Source of the DNA: an uncultured Collinsella sp.
Lineage (GTDB): Bacteria > Actinomycetota > Coriobacteriia > Coriobacteriales > Coriobacteriaceae
Reading direction: 5' to 3'
Length of the DNA stretch: 64,000 nucleotides
Assembly: GCA_959026725.1 (NCBI GenBank)
Contig: CAUFMG010000011.1
Coordinates: forward strand, 24,218 to 88,217
Shown: one piece after another, positions 17,625 to 25,827 of the stretch
How the letters are laid out: each line of letters starts with the position of its first letter
How positions within the stretch are numbered: the stretch's first letter is position 1
Notes under the pieces: model-generated
Told to the model about the DNA's origin: nothing
Databases searched by the model: none
The model's input: the letters and a program-made list of their open reading frames with translations, nothing else
Position numbers and translations under genes: made by a program

Positions 17625-17780
17625 CTTGGCAACGTCAGCGAAAACGGCCCCAAGCGAGCAAGGTGACGTGAAATGAAAGGGCGCTGACCTTCTGGTCGCG
17701 CCCTTGAAATTGAACGTCAGATTGCCACTTGGGGCCGTTTGCAGCGTCGAGCAGCTACGCGGTTTGGTAAAACCGCGTAG
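17625..17780 (-). ncRNA. conserved structured 3' element, family B, copy 1 (after glmM)
   Basis: It begins with a 26-base hairpin (17755-17780) that directly touches the glmM stop codon. A large stem-loop follows: basal stem 17641-17654 with 17728-17740, a middle stem GACGT/ACGTC, and an apical stem ending in the invariant minus-strand motif GACCAGAAGGTCA (17697-17685). Two more copies lie at 37779-37981 and 46331-46480, with different stem sequences that still pair. It has no T-run. It could be a 3' UTR RNA element or a stem-preserving mobile palindrome; the RNA label is inference from covariation. Confidence 0.6.
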
Positions 17781-19112
17781 CTATAAAGCCTCGAGCGCGT
17801 TGGCGATGCGCTTCATGGCGGCATCGGCGGATGCTTGGTCGGGCGCCTCGGCCAGCACGCGGATAACCGACTCGGTTCCGCTCTTGCGCACGAGCACGCG
17901 GCCCTCGCCTGCCAGCGCAGCCTCGGCCTCGGCGATGGCGTTCTGCACGCCCATATTCTCGAGCGCGGCGTCCTTGTCCGCCACGTGCACGGCCACCTGC
18001 GCCTGTGGCAGCAGCTTGCACGGAGCCGTGAGCTGCGAGAGCGTCTCGCGCTCGGCACGAATCACTTCCATCACGCGCAGCGAGGTCATAATGCCGTCGC
18101 CCGTGCGCTCGATATCGCCAAAGATCGTATGGCCCGTCTGCTCGCCGCCCAGGCTGTAGCCGCCCTCGCGCATCTTGGCATACACGTGACGGTCGCCCAC
18201 GCCGCTGGTCACGGCACTCAGGCCGGCAAGCTCCAACGACTTGATCAGGCCAAAGTTGCTGGCGATCGTCGGCACCACGGTACCGCCCGAGAGACGCCCG
18301 TGCTTGTTCAGGTACACACCGCACACGTACAGGATCTGGTCGCCATCGACCACGCGGCCGCGCTCGTCCACGGCCAGGCAGCGGTCGGCATCGCCATCGT
18401 AGGCAAAGCCCACATCCAGGCCCTGCTCCACCACGTGGCGCTGCAGGCGCTCAATATGCGTAGAGCCGCAGTCGACATTGATGTTAAAGCCGTCGGGCGC
18501 GGCATTGATCACGCGCACATCGGCGCCCAGTGCGTCGAACACCGGCTTGGCCACCGAGGATGCCGAGCCGTTGGCGCAATCGATGCCGATCTTGACGCCC
18601 TGCAGCGAAAAGTTCGCGCTGGCGATGAGCGAAGCAATGTAGCGGTTGCGACCCTGCATGTAGTCCACCGTGGCGCCGATGTGGTTGCCCGTTGCCAGCG
18701 GCACCTCGCTCTTGCCATCGATGTAGTCCTCAATGAGCTCCAGCACGTCCTCGTCCATCTTAAAGCCGTCGCTGTTGACGAGCTTAATGCCGTTATCGCA
18801 AAACGGGTTGTGGCTCGCGCTGATCATGATGCCGCAATCGAAGCAGCCCTCCACGGTCTGATGCGCCACGCCCGGCGTCGGGATCACGTGCAGCATGTAG
18901 GCGTCCGCGCCGCTCGCGACCAGGCCGCTCACCAGCGCCGCCTCGAACATATAGCTCGAGCGACGCGTGTCCTTGCCCACGATCACGCGCGCCTTGGCCC
19001 CGCGGTTGGCGCCGTAATACCAGCCCACAAAGCGGCCGATCTTATAAGCGTGCTCTACCGTCAGCCCAACGTTGGCCTCACCGCGAAAGCCGTCGGTGCC
19101 AAAGTACTTCAT
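17781..19112 (-). CDS. glmM: phosphoglucosamine mutase
   Basis: A 443-residue enzyme that interconverts glucosamine-6-phosphate and glucosamine-1-phosphate for UDP-GlcNAc and peptidoglycan synthesis. The phosphoserine S100 lies in ISASHNP, the metal loop DGDADR and sugar loop are present, and the C-terminal phosphate loop RKSGTES is intact. The N-terminal FGTDGFRG is typical for GlmM rather than PgcA/ManB. Normal length. The ribosome site AAGGAG is 6 bases before the ATG. Its stop codon is immediately followed by structured element B. Confidence 0.96.
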   Translation of the reverse strand: MKYFGTDGFRGEANVGLTVEHAYKIGRFVGWYYGANRGAKARVIVGKDTRRSSYMFEAALVSGLVASGADAYMLHVIPTPGVAHQTVEGCFDCGIMISASHNPFCDNGIKLVNSDGFKMDEDVLELIEDYIDGKSEVPLATGNHIGATVDYMQGRNRYIASLIASANFSLQGVKIGIDCANGSASSVAKPVFDALGADVRVINAAPDGFNINVDCGSTHIERLQRHVVEQGLDVGFAYDGDADRCLAVDERGRVVDGDQILYVCGVYLNKHGRLSGGTVVPTIASNFGLIKSLELAGLSAVTSGVGDRHVYAKMREGGYSLGGEQTGHTIFGDIERTGDGIMTSLRVMEVIRAERETLSQLTAPCKLLPQAQVAVHVADKDAALENMGVQNAIAEAEAALAGEGRVLVRKSGTESVIRVLAEAPDQASADAAMKRIANALEAL

Positions 19113-19123
19113 GCGCTCTCCTT

Positions 19124-19158
19124 ACAAAATAGGGGCGGACAGATTGCCTGTCCGCCCC
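19124..19158 (-). terminator. terminator between the DUF4012 gene and glmM
   Basis: A perfect 11-bp stem (19132-19142 with 19148-19158, loop of 5) followed on the minus strand by TATTTTG. It lies 38 bases after the DUF4012 stop, so glmM probably has a separate promoter or depends on read-through. Confidence 0.7.
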
Positions 19159-19195
19159 AAAATGGTACTCGATTATCTGCACTACCAGAAAAACC

Positions 19196-21508
19196 CTACG
19201 CCGACGCGCTGTCGCGAGCCGCCTGGCATGTAGGAGTCTGACGCAGCGTAAGCGGCTTGTCCCCCGCCTCGGCCGACGTGGTCAGCGTATACGTGATCGT
19301 CGTCGTCTCGCCAGCATGCAGGTCAACGGTTCCTGAATAGCAGGGAACTCCGTGCCAAGTGGCAGCGAACAGTCCAAACTGAGTCCCCTCGACGGTTAGA
19401 TCGGTAATGCTGCCGCCTGTCGGCGCAAACAGTGATACATACAAGCGCTCATCGTCACGCGAGGTCCCAGGCGCACTGGCCGCTACGTAGTCGGGCAGCT
19501 TACCTGCCTCCTCCTGCGTCATGATGTTCGTCAGGGTAACGGTGATGCGATACGAGCAAGCGCCGTCGCCGTTCTTCACGCCCTGACCAATCTGCGTATC
19601 GGCGTTCAGATACCAGTCGAGCTTGGAGAAGCTCAGGTTGTTAAAGTAGACACCAGCAACGGGATCTTCACTCGGGTCATCCGGATCGGGCAGTGAGGCG
19701 TCGATGTTCATCTCCTTGATAGCGTTCTGCTCGTCATCGTTTTTCATCCACGCGATCAGGCGGCCCTCTTCGGCACCGCGCTCAACGGCGCTGACAAGGT
19801 TCGCAACATCGACGTCGCCGATACCGCCAAGGATCTTGTCAAAGGCAGCGCTGGCGACGGATGCAAAGATGCCGTCCGACTCCTCGACCGGATAGTTCCA
19901 GTACACATCATGCATAAGCACCTTCGCCGCGTTAGTACCGTCAACGACTGTACCGTCGGGCAGTGAAACATTACCCACGAGGCCCAACAGATACTGCAGG
20001 AATACCGGATCGATACCAATGACGCCATCGACGTCCTGACCATATTCAGACTTCCACAGCGCGGCGACACGCTGCGAATTACGGGGCCAGTCGGGCGAAT
20101 AGGTGTTGCCCGAGATGTATAGGTTGCTGTGGTCACCAAACAGCGTCTCATCTTCTTCGTCGACGCTCTCAACCGCCTCGTCTTTGCTGCGCGCAATGCA
20201 GGGAACAAACTCGCCAATCGACATCTGGCCGTCGGTGACCGAAATCAGACCCTGCGAACCGCCAAAGCCGCCGCAGGCACGAATCTCGACGTTGTTCATG
20301 GCGTACATAAGGTAGTTGCGCGTCTGGCCGTTGGCGCCGAGCATCTGGGGAAGGACGGGGGCAACCTTCTCCGCCGCGTCAACCGCGCCGTTGAGGGTGG
20401 CAAAGCCGTCCTTGGCCTTATCGACCAGCTCGGTCACCTGGGAAATATGAGTATCGCCAATGCCCTGGATCTTCTCGTTGGCGCTCTTGAACACCTTCGA
20501 GCTGCTGGAAAGCGAATCGGCGACCGCCTGCAGCGCAGACACGTTAATCATGCCGTCCTGGAACAGCTTGCCGGGCGTAGCCTGCGAGAGGTTGTCGGCC
20601 ATGGGAACCAGCGCATTGCTCGAGACATCGGACAGGGCGTCAATCATGGTGCGGGCCGCATTGATATCGCTGCCATACACCGGGATAAACGAAGCCGCCG
20701 CCCACAGCGGGCTCGAGGTCTCCGCCTTCATGCTGTTACAGAGCTCATCGATCTTCTTCGCGTCGTCAGGCAGCGTCGAAAAATCGCCCGACGTGACCTT
20801 ATCCTTAAGGCCACCGACGATCTCGACAGCCTCCTTCGCTTCGCTCTTTACGGTCTTTGCCGAGTTAAGCAGCATAAAGCCGCCTGCGCCAAGCACAACG
20901 AGAAGCACCGCGACTACAGCGGCAATAATGGCGCCGGTGTGACGCTTTTTGCGCTCGCCCTTGCGATGGCGATGACGGACCAGACCGTCAGAGGTCGAAC
21001 TCGACGAAGCGTCGCTACCGTAGTTCAAGCCAAAATCGTAATAATCTTCCTTGGAACCCGAGCCCGCAAACTCGGCACCGCTATCATCCAGGCGGGCGAA
21101 CGTGCCAGTCTCGGAGGCGCCGGTGTAAATCGTGCCAAGGTTACCCGTAAGCCCCGCGCCACCGGCAGAAGGAGTATTGTTGGCGGCCTTGCCGGCATTA
21201 ACGTTGCCGGCAGCATTCGCGGCGTTGGCAGCACCTGCGTTGTTCGCAGGCACCGAAGGAGCCCCGCTCGGCTGCGACGCGGAGGTTGCACCGCCCGCAA
21301 AGACATTCCCTTTTGCACGGCCGGTCTTTTTTGCCTTTTGAGACTGCTCGTACAGAGCGGTAAACATCGCCGTCTCGCCCGGGGACACGCGCTTACCGGA
21401 ACCGCCCTGTCCAGCGCCGCCCGGCGTGCCGGCCTTACCAGCCCCGTTCGGGCGCGGCGGAACTGCAGGACGGCCGCTATCGCTGCCCTTAAAGTGATTA
21501 CCAGCCAT
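19196..21508 (-). CDS. DUF4012 domain membrane-anchored protein
   Basis: A 770-residue protein. Residues 1-180 are low complexity (Gly/Ala/Asn/Pro), and a basic patch RHRHRKGERKKRH precedes one membrane helix at about 192-215, so the bulk should face outside. The outer part has the DUF4012 pattern YLMYAMNNVEIRACGGFGGS. The DUF4012 role is unknown, but such proteins often sit near cell-surface polysaccharide genes, and glmM is next door. I start at ATG 21508 (GAGGA 8-9 bases upstream) rather than the longer frame to 21553, which has no ribosome site. Confidence 0.8.
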   Translation of the reverse strand: MAGNHFKGSDSGRPAVPPRPNGAGKAGTPGGAGQGGSGKRVSPGETAMFTALYEQSQKAKKTGRAKGNVFAGGATSASQPSGAPSVPANNAGAANAANAAGNVNAGKAANNTPSAGGAGLTGNLGTIYTGASETGTFARLDDSGAEFAGSGSKEDYYDFGLNYGSDASSSSTSDGLVRHRHRKGERKKRHTGAIIAAVVAVLLVVLGAGGFMLLNSAKTVKSEAKEAVEIVGGLKDKVTSGDFSTLPDDAKKIDELCNSMKAETSSPLWAAASFIPVYGSDINAARTMIDALSDVSSNALVPMADNLSQATPGKLFQDGMINVSALQAVADSLSSSSKVFKSANEKIQGIGDTHISQVTELVDKAKDGFATLNGAVDAAEKVAPVLPQMLGANGQTRNYLMYAMNNVEIRACGGFGGSQGLISVTDGQMSIGEFVPCIARSKDEAVESVDEEDETLFGDHSNLYISGNTYSPDWPRNSQRVAALWKSEYGQDVDGVIGIDPVFLQYLLGLVGNVSLPDGTVVDGTNAAKVLMHDVYWNYPVEESDGIFASVASAAFDKILGGIGDVDVANLVSAVERGAEEGRLIAWMKNDDEQNAIKEMNIDASLPDPDDPSEDPVAGVYFNNLSFSKLDWYLNADTQIGQGVKNGDGACSYRITVTLTNIMTQEEAGKLPDYVAASAPGTSRDDERLYVSLFAPTGGSITDLTVEGTQFGLFAATWHGVPCYSGTVDLHAGETTTITYTLTTSAEAGDKPLTLRQTPTCQAARDSASA

Positions 21509-21657
21509 AAAGAAATCCTCGCAATTGAGTCGCAATGAAAAAGTCCATAACATTACTAGTTTATGGCATTTTGAGCATCGACAGCTAAACTCCAGACACG
21601 GACATCAATTGGCGAAAATGCGGCACAACACCTTTTCTGTCTTGGCGGAGGCGCCAG

Positions 21658-22680
21658 CTACACCGTAAGGAACATCATCACGATGATCATGGCAAAGCCG
21701 ATAAGGTCGGTCGGCAAAAACACCGTCCCCAGCATAACGGCGCTGGTGATGGTCGCCGAAACCGGCTCCACAGTTCCGATGAGGCTCGCGCGCACCGAGC
21801 CGATGTCCTTAACGCCCTGCATATAAAGCATGTAAGCAAAAAACGAGCCGATAACCACGAACACCGCGAGCGCCTCGATGCCGGCAGCGTCGAGCGCCGG
21901 CATATGCGCCCAGGGCTGCACGAAGACGCACGAGACCACGCCCGCCGTGAGCATTGCCGAGCCCGTGACGATGGGGCTACCGTATTCGGGCAGGATCTTG
22001 GCGGGAATCACCGCCATACACGTGGCGCTGACCGCACACATAAGACCTGCTGCCAGGCCAAGCGGCGAGATATTCAGGCTGGTGGGGTCGCCGCCGGTGG
22101 CGATTAAAAAGGTTCCACCCAGAGCCAGGCCAATGCCGATGACTTCGCGAGTGCGCGGCATGCGGCGATCGGTCACGCAGGCGTAGCCCATGATGATAAC
22201 GAGCTGCAGGCACTGGAGCACCGTCGCGGTTCCGGCGTTCGTCAGGCGCACGGCCGAAAGATAGCAAAACTGGTTGAACAACAGACCAAAGGCGGTAAAG
22301 AGCAGCAGCTGCTTGCGATCGGCGGGTGTGGTCCAGAGCTTAATCAGGCGCTCGCGGTCGCGCGTAACAACCACGGCCATAAAGAGTAGACCGGCGAGAA
22401 TCTGACGCACGCTCATAAGCCACAAGGTGTCGACGTGGTAGGTATCGAACAGAAAACTCGCGCTGGTGCCCGAGAAGCCCCAAAACGAACCGCCCACCAG
22501 CGTAGCCAAGACGCCCGTGATCATCTTGCGCGTCGAAGCGCTGTTCAGGCGGTCGCGCCATGCGCGACGGGTGTTGCGGCTGAGCTCGTCGGTGCCCTCG
22601 GGCACATCAATGTTCGATATATCGGTCATCGGCACCGAAGCCCCTGCGCCTTCGACCTGCTCGACACACTCTTTGCTCAT
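21658..22680 (-). CDS. EamA/DMT-family transporter
   Basis: A 340-residue membrane protein with about ten hydrophobic segments in two EamA repeats. The first repeat starts at about residue 42 (GGSFWGFSGTSASFLF) and the second at about 185 (LGLAAGLMCAVSATCM). It likely exports or imports a small metabolite; DMT substrates cannot be read from sequence. I use ATG 22680, with GGGGGAG close upstream; the frame extends to 22887 but that part is Cys/Trp-rich and not coding-like. Stand-alone gene. Confidence 0.87.
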   Translation of the reverse strand: MSKECVEQVEGAGASVPMTDISNIDVPEGTDELSRNTRRAWRDRLNSASTRKMITGVLATLVGGSFWGFSGTSASFLFDTYHVDTLWLMSVRQILAGLLFMAVVVTRDRERLIKLWTTPADRKQLLLFTAFGLLFNQFCYLSAVRLTNAGTATVLQCLQLVIIMGYACVTDRRMPRTREVIGIGLALGGTFLIATGGDPTSLNISPLGLAAGLMCAVSATCMAVIPAKILPEYGSPIVTGSAMLTAGVVSCVFVQPWAHMPALDAAGIEALAVFVVIGSFFAYMLYMQGVKDIGSVRASLIGTVEPVSATITSAVMLGTVFLPTDLIGFAMIIVMMFLTV

Positions 22681-22911
22681 TCCGCTCCCCCGAAACAGCC
22701 TGGAAACAATTCGGCTTACCTTACCACGGCAAAGGCACCAGCCGAAGGCTTGTCCGCTTATCGGTAGGACAATTCCGCAGGCGTCTTTCCATAGCTCGAC
22801 ACCGCAACGGCCTTGCATTATGCGACAGCCAAATCGCGGCAGCAGGCTCTTTTGAAATGGATATGACAAGACCCCCGAATTCCACAATGTAAGCGATTTT
22901 TAAAAATGTTC

Positions 22912-22940
22912 TTGCCACCGAGTTCAGGCTCCGTTATATT
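22912..22940 (+). promoter_or_regulatory. promoter of tRNA-Val
   Basis: -35 TTGCCA (22912-22917) and -10 TATATT (22935-22940) are separated by exactly 17 bases, and the tRNA begins 29 bases after the -10. This is one of the clearest sigma-70-type promoters in the window. Confidence 0.75.
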
Positions 22941-22969
22941 ATCCCTTGCGCGCTTGCGCACCCTTGATC

Positions 22970-23044
22970 GGGCGTTTAGCTCAGGGGGAGAGCGCTTCCC
23001 TGACACGGAAGAGGTCAGAAGTTCAAATCTTCTAACGCCCACCA
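22970..23044 (+). tRNA. tRNA-Val (anticodon GAC)
   Basis: A complete cloverleaf. Acceptor GGGCGTT pairs with AACGCCC, the D-arm TAGCTCAGGGGGAGAGC is normal, the anticodon stem is CTTCC/GGAAG with loop CTGACAC giving anticodon GAC, and the T-arm has GTTCAAATC. ACCA is encoded. It reads GUC/GUU valine codons. A terminator follows within 10 bases. Confidence 0.95.
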
Positions 23045-23052
23045 AATGTTCG

Positions 23053-23090
23053 CAGCTCAGAGGCTATGTCCTCTGGGCTGTTTTGTTTTA
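23053..23090 (+). terminator. terminator of tRNA-Val
   Basis: Stem CAGCTCAGAGG/CCTCTGGGCTG followed by TTTTGTTTT. From 23091 to 23370 no convincing gene is seen: a leftward 79-codon GTG frame there has a hydrophobic stretch but no ribosome site. Confidence 0.8.
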
Positions 23091-23379
23091 TGTCGCCAAA
23101 TCCGCTGGCAGTTCCAACCGTCATCGCAACGTAGCATCAATTCACCTGACGAATGGCTGCCAAACAAATTCAATACCCCAACATCAACAATAGCCAGGCA
23201 CAAAACTGCGCCGCAAGCTGCTCCAACCGCCCAACTGGCCAAAAGCCGACCATCTACTTGCCGATCTATCCATCGGCATAACCAATCAGTCCGCACCGCA
23301 ACTTCTCAGCAAAACGCCGCGATGTCTGCGCCCTGCGGTATCCTTGAGCCACTTGCACCTGCAGCACCAAGGAGCCGCC

Positions 23380-24066
23380 ATGCGCACCGAGCTCGATGTC
23401 CCCTTTTCGCACAAAGAAGAAGCCAAGGCGCTGGGCGCCAAATGGGACCGGACCAAGAAGATCTGGTATGTACCCAGCGGCGTCAACCCCGAGCCCTTTG
23501 CCGAGTGGCTGCCCGGTGTTGACCGATCCGACCCCTCAGCGCCGTATATATATCTAGTACTGGGCAAGCGCGAGTGCTGGAAATGCCACGAAGAGACCTC
23601 GGTCGTGGCCTTCGGCATTCCCTATCGAACCGACGACGGCAAGGGCATCGCCATTGCGCACGCGCCCAACGAAGCCGGGCACATTACCATCGACACGGCC
23701 AATGCCAACGCGCTCGCCATTGTTCCCGCTCTTGGCTGCGTCCCGGGCGAGATCCGCGACTATCTTTCTAAGCGCTGTGGCTACAAACCCGTAGGCGCAC
23801 GAGCCTCCAAAGCCCCGTCGCTCGGCAACACGTGCACCAGTTGCGACGCGCTGCAAGGCAGCCGCTATCTGTTCGAAGAACCCACGTCCCCGTTTGCCCT
23901 CACCGCCATCAACAAGCTGCCGGCACTGGAGTTTGTGCGTGTCGAAGTTGCCGGCGTCTTTGGCGTCCCGGCCACGCGCACCGACTTTGACCAGGCACTC
24001 TTTACTTGGGCACGCGACCATCACGCCGAGTTCCACAAGCAGCTCGGTGAGGGGATTTATTTGTAG
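23380..24066 (+). CDS. DUF5710 domain protein with zinc-ribbon-like cysteines
   Basis: A 228-residue protein. Residues about 4-38 (LDVPFSHKEEAKALGAKWD, then KIWYVPSG) match the DUF5710 module, often found in DNA-processing proteins such as relaxases and primases from mobile elements. CWKC and CTSC at about 66-69 and 156-159 could bind zinc. The rest has no recognised catalytic motif. I use ATG 23380, which has AAGGAG upstream, not the frame start at 23344. It lies between tRNA-Val and a group of obscure genes, compatible with an accessory insertion, but no integrase is present. Confidence 0.65.
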   Translation: MRTELDVPFSHKEEAKALGAKWDRTKKIWYVPSGVNPEPFAEWLPGVDRSDPSAPYIYLVLGKRECWKCHEETSVVAFGIPYRTDDGKGIAIAHAPNEAGHITIDTANANALAIVPALGCVPGEIRDYLSKRCGYKPVGARASKAPSLGNTCTSCDALQGSRYLFEEPTSPFALTAINKLPALEFVRVEVAGVFGVPATRTDFDQALFTWARDHHAEFHKQLGEGIYL

Positions 24067-24104
24067 GAACGGAGATGCCTTCACAGCCAGCTCCTCCGCA
24101 TCAC

Positions 24105-24365
24105 CTATCCCTCGTCGCCGGCGTCGTACACGATATCGAGGCCACAAACAGGGCATTTCTCCTGATACACCGGCATATGAACGCCTGTCCGTTTTCTCAC
24201 TTCGTCGCTAAGTCTGTCGCGCGCATCGATGAACCGAATGTCGAGGCACGGTATTTGCGAGCCGCAGCAAGGACAGGAGACGACAAACGACCCGCAATCA
24301 ACTTCTACGCTCGGAAACATTTTGTTGTCTATAAGGGCACACGGCAGTTTTCCGTACTTCCCCAT
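24105..24365 (-). CDS. small double zinc-ribbon protein
   Basis: An 86-residue protein with CPCCGSQIPC near residues 30-39 and CPVC near 70-73, two probable halves of zinc ribbons, and no membrane segment. I start at ATG 24365, which has GAGG about 10 bases upstream and lies 20 bases after the stop of the gene at 24386; the longer frame to 24455 overlaps that gene. Function unknown. Such ribbons often bind nucleic acid or act as protein adaptors. Confidence 0.5.
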   Translation of the reverse strand: MGKYGKLPCALIDNKMFPSVEVDCGSFVVSCPCCGSQIPCLDIRFIDARDRLSDEVRKRTGVHMPVYQEKCPVCGLDIVYDAGDEG

Positions 24366-24385
24366 CGCAATATCGCCTCGCCAGC

Positions 24386-24955
24386 TCACGCTCGCTCCCC
24401 TCTCGCTATACAAATCAGGAAGAGCATGCACCAGCAGGCGTGCACGAGATTGCATCGCCGCGCGATCCGATCAAACAACACGATCGTAAAAGACCGCCAA
24501 AGCCAAATTTCATCGTCGGTCGCACCCTGTCCGGCAAACTCAATATCGACGGGTATGTGCTTCAGATAACTCATGTCGGGCGCAAAACGAGGGTCCGGTC
24601 CGCCTTTATGAACAGGACCGTGCAGAACAAACCATCCGTTTTCGGGCTCGAACCGCTCAACAAACGCAAGGCCGAGCACCTTATAGCCCACCTCGGTTGC
24701 AAATATGACTCCGACTGGGACGCCACATTCCATGCAGTTGAGCATTTTACGGTTGTAATTCTGGTCTCGAAAACCAACGGTACCCGGCGCTTGAACCGAG
24801 TACTTAATGACCCACGTGCCATCGTCCAAATAGAGCGGAGGCACATTGTTGATGCTCTCGATTTGCCGCTGGCGCACTTGTACCCCGCTACCCCACTCCC
24901 CTGTATACTGGTGTAGCACGTGTTTCATCCGGGCTTGCTGGGCCGGATTGTTCAT
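24386..24955 (-). CDS. hypothetical protein, possibly a decayed HNH-type nuclease-associated gene
   Basis: About 189 residues if ATG 24955 is the start; no clear Shine-Dalgarno supports this or the next ATG at 24928. The central part (RDQNYNRKMLNCMECGVPVG, then YKVLGLAFVERFEPENGWFVLHGP) vaguely resembles the N-terminal module of HNH-type predicted restriction nucleases. No HNH motif follows, and the Cys/Leu-rich tail looks out of register. It may be a truncated or frameshifted remnant. It is divergent from the gene at 24966 with a 10-base gap. Confidence 0.4.
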   Translation of the reverse strand: MNNPAQQARMKHVLHQYTGEWGSGVQVRQRQIESINNVPPLYLDDGTWVIKYSVQAPGTVGFRDQNYNRKMLNCMECGVPVGVIFATEVGYKVLGLAFVERFEPENGWFVLHGPVHKGGPDPRFAPDMSYLKHIPVDIEFAGQGATDDEIWLWRSFTIVLFDRIARRCNLVHACWCMLFLICIARGERA

Positions 24956-24965
24956 GGGGGGTCTT

Positions 24966-25457
24966 ATGGCTGCTTCGAATCCGCCTAAGGGGAGCGTTTC
25001 TTCTTCGTCCATCAAGCCGGTTACGCGCAAGGCCGTGCGCTGCCAACGCGAGGTCGCCTGGCTTGTCACGCAGGCAGCAGGCAGACTCGTGGCGAGCACG
25101 GAGGACGTCAATGCGCCTACGCCGAGCTTTGTGTTAGCGGCGGCGCTGGATTTTGTGCGCCAATTGGAGCTTGCCGCACAGGATGCCAGCGGCCACCTCG
25201 ACTACCAGAATGTTATGGCGCCCGACCTGCAAACGTTCTGTCACATGGCCAAGTTGCCCGCCGCGCCCAATGCGCTTTCGGACGTAGGCTACATGTTTAC
25301 GCTCTCGGGCGCGGACCTTATCCGTGACATCTATGCATACTGTAGTGAGCTCACCGAGCGCCACGTCTTTGACGCGGCAGAAGTCAAACCGGGAAATGTC
25401 ATCAAGCTGGTTCTCAGGCTGTTCCTGATGGACGGACACGAGGCTGCGCAGGAATAA
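24966..25457 (+). CDS. hypothetical soluble protein
   Basis: A 163-residue protein, helical in appearance (VLAAALDFVRQLELAAQDASG, then DVGYMFTLSGADLIRDIYAY), with no signal peptide or known motif. ATG 24966 has GGGGGG 4-5 bases upstream; the frame continues to 24846 but that part has non-coding character. A -10-like TATACT lies at 24904-24909. It shares the short divergent spacer with the leftward gene at 24955. Function not recognised. Confidence 0.55.
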   Translation: MAASNPPKGSVSSSSIKPVTRKAVRCQREVAWLVTQAAGRLVASTEDVNAPTPSFVLAAALDFVRQLELAAQDASGHLDYQNVMAPDLQTFCHMAKLPAAPNALSDVGYMFTLSGADLIRDIYAYCSELTERHVFDAAEVKPGNVIKLVLRLFLMDGHEAAQE

Positions 25458-25510
25458 GTCGTCCGGCAGAGCCATTACCGATCCGGCGATGACGCCTTGC
25501 CGTAGCCGTC

Positions 25511-25700
25511 ACCGCACGAGCGAAGATTTTCGGACGGTCGGATATCGAGAGTGGATATTTGGACGATTTTTGGGGCTTTTGCGGCAGATTCCGTCCAAAT
25601 ATCCATTCTCGTTCGATAGGTATCCGGAAATCCTCGCTCGTCCGTCCGAACATCCACTCTCGTTTGGCGAGTGTCCAATTATCCATGCTCATGCAGCGGG
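25511..25700. repeat. palindrome plus GAGCGTGGA-type repeat array, family R3, copy a
   Basis: A long imperfect hairpin (arms about 25548-25567 and 25605-25624, carrying TGGATATTTGGACG and its complement) is flanked on both sides by degenerate units of the form GTCCGAxxATCCACxCTCG, spaced about 22-27 bases. Related loci are at 29852-30030 and 31303-31425. Accidental frames through it encode similar peptides in each locus. It fills most of the 370-base gap before the M16 peptidase gene. Confidence 0.7.
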
Positions 25701-25827
25701 CACGCGGGGCCTTTGCCCAATCCGCCAGCATCGTCTCCAGTTCGTTGCAGAGCCGTGGCCCCATATGGGTATACTCTCGAGGATTCGACTCGATTCGCCC
25801 CCGCTGGGGCGTCAAAGGAGACTGCAT

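Noticed and set aside
17755..17780. The stop-adjacent hairpin of the family-B element as a simple intrinsic terminator
   Set aside because: In all three copies no T-run follows the hairpin on either strand, so it cannot be a standard Rho-independent terminator by itself.
23057..23296. 79-codon leftward frame with a hydrophobic stretch beyond tRNA-Val
   Set aside because: GTG start without ribosome site, and its 3' part runs through the tRNA terminator. Too weak to call.
24846..24965. N-terminal extension of the gene at 24966
   Set aside because: The extra codons are Cys/Trp-rich, lack a ribosome site and include the -10-like TATACT. ATG 24966 with GGGGGG upstream is better.
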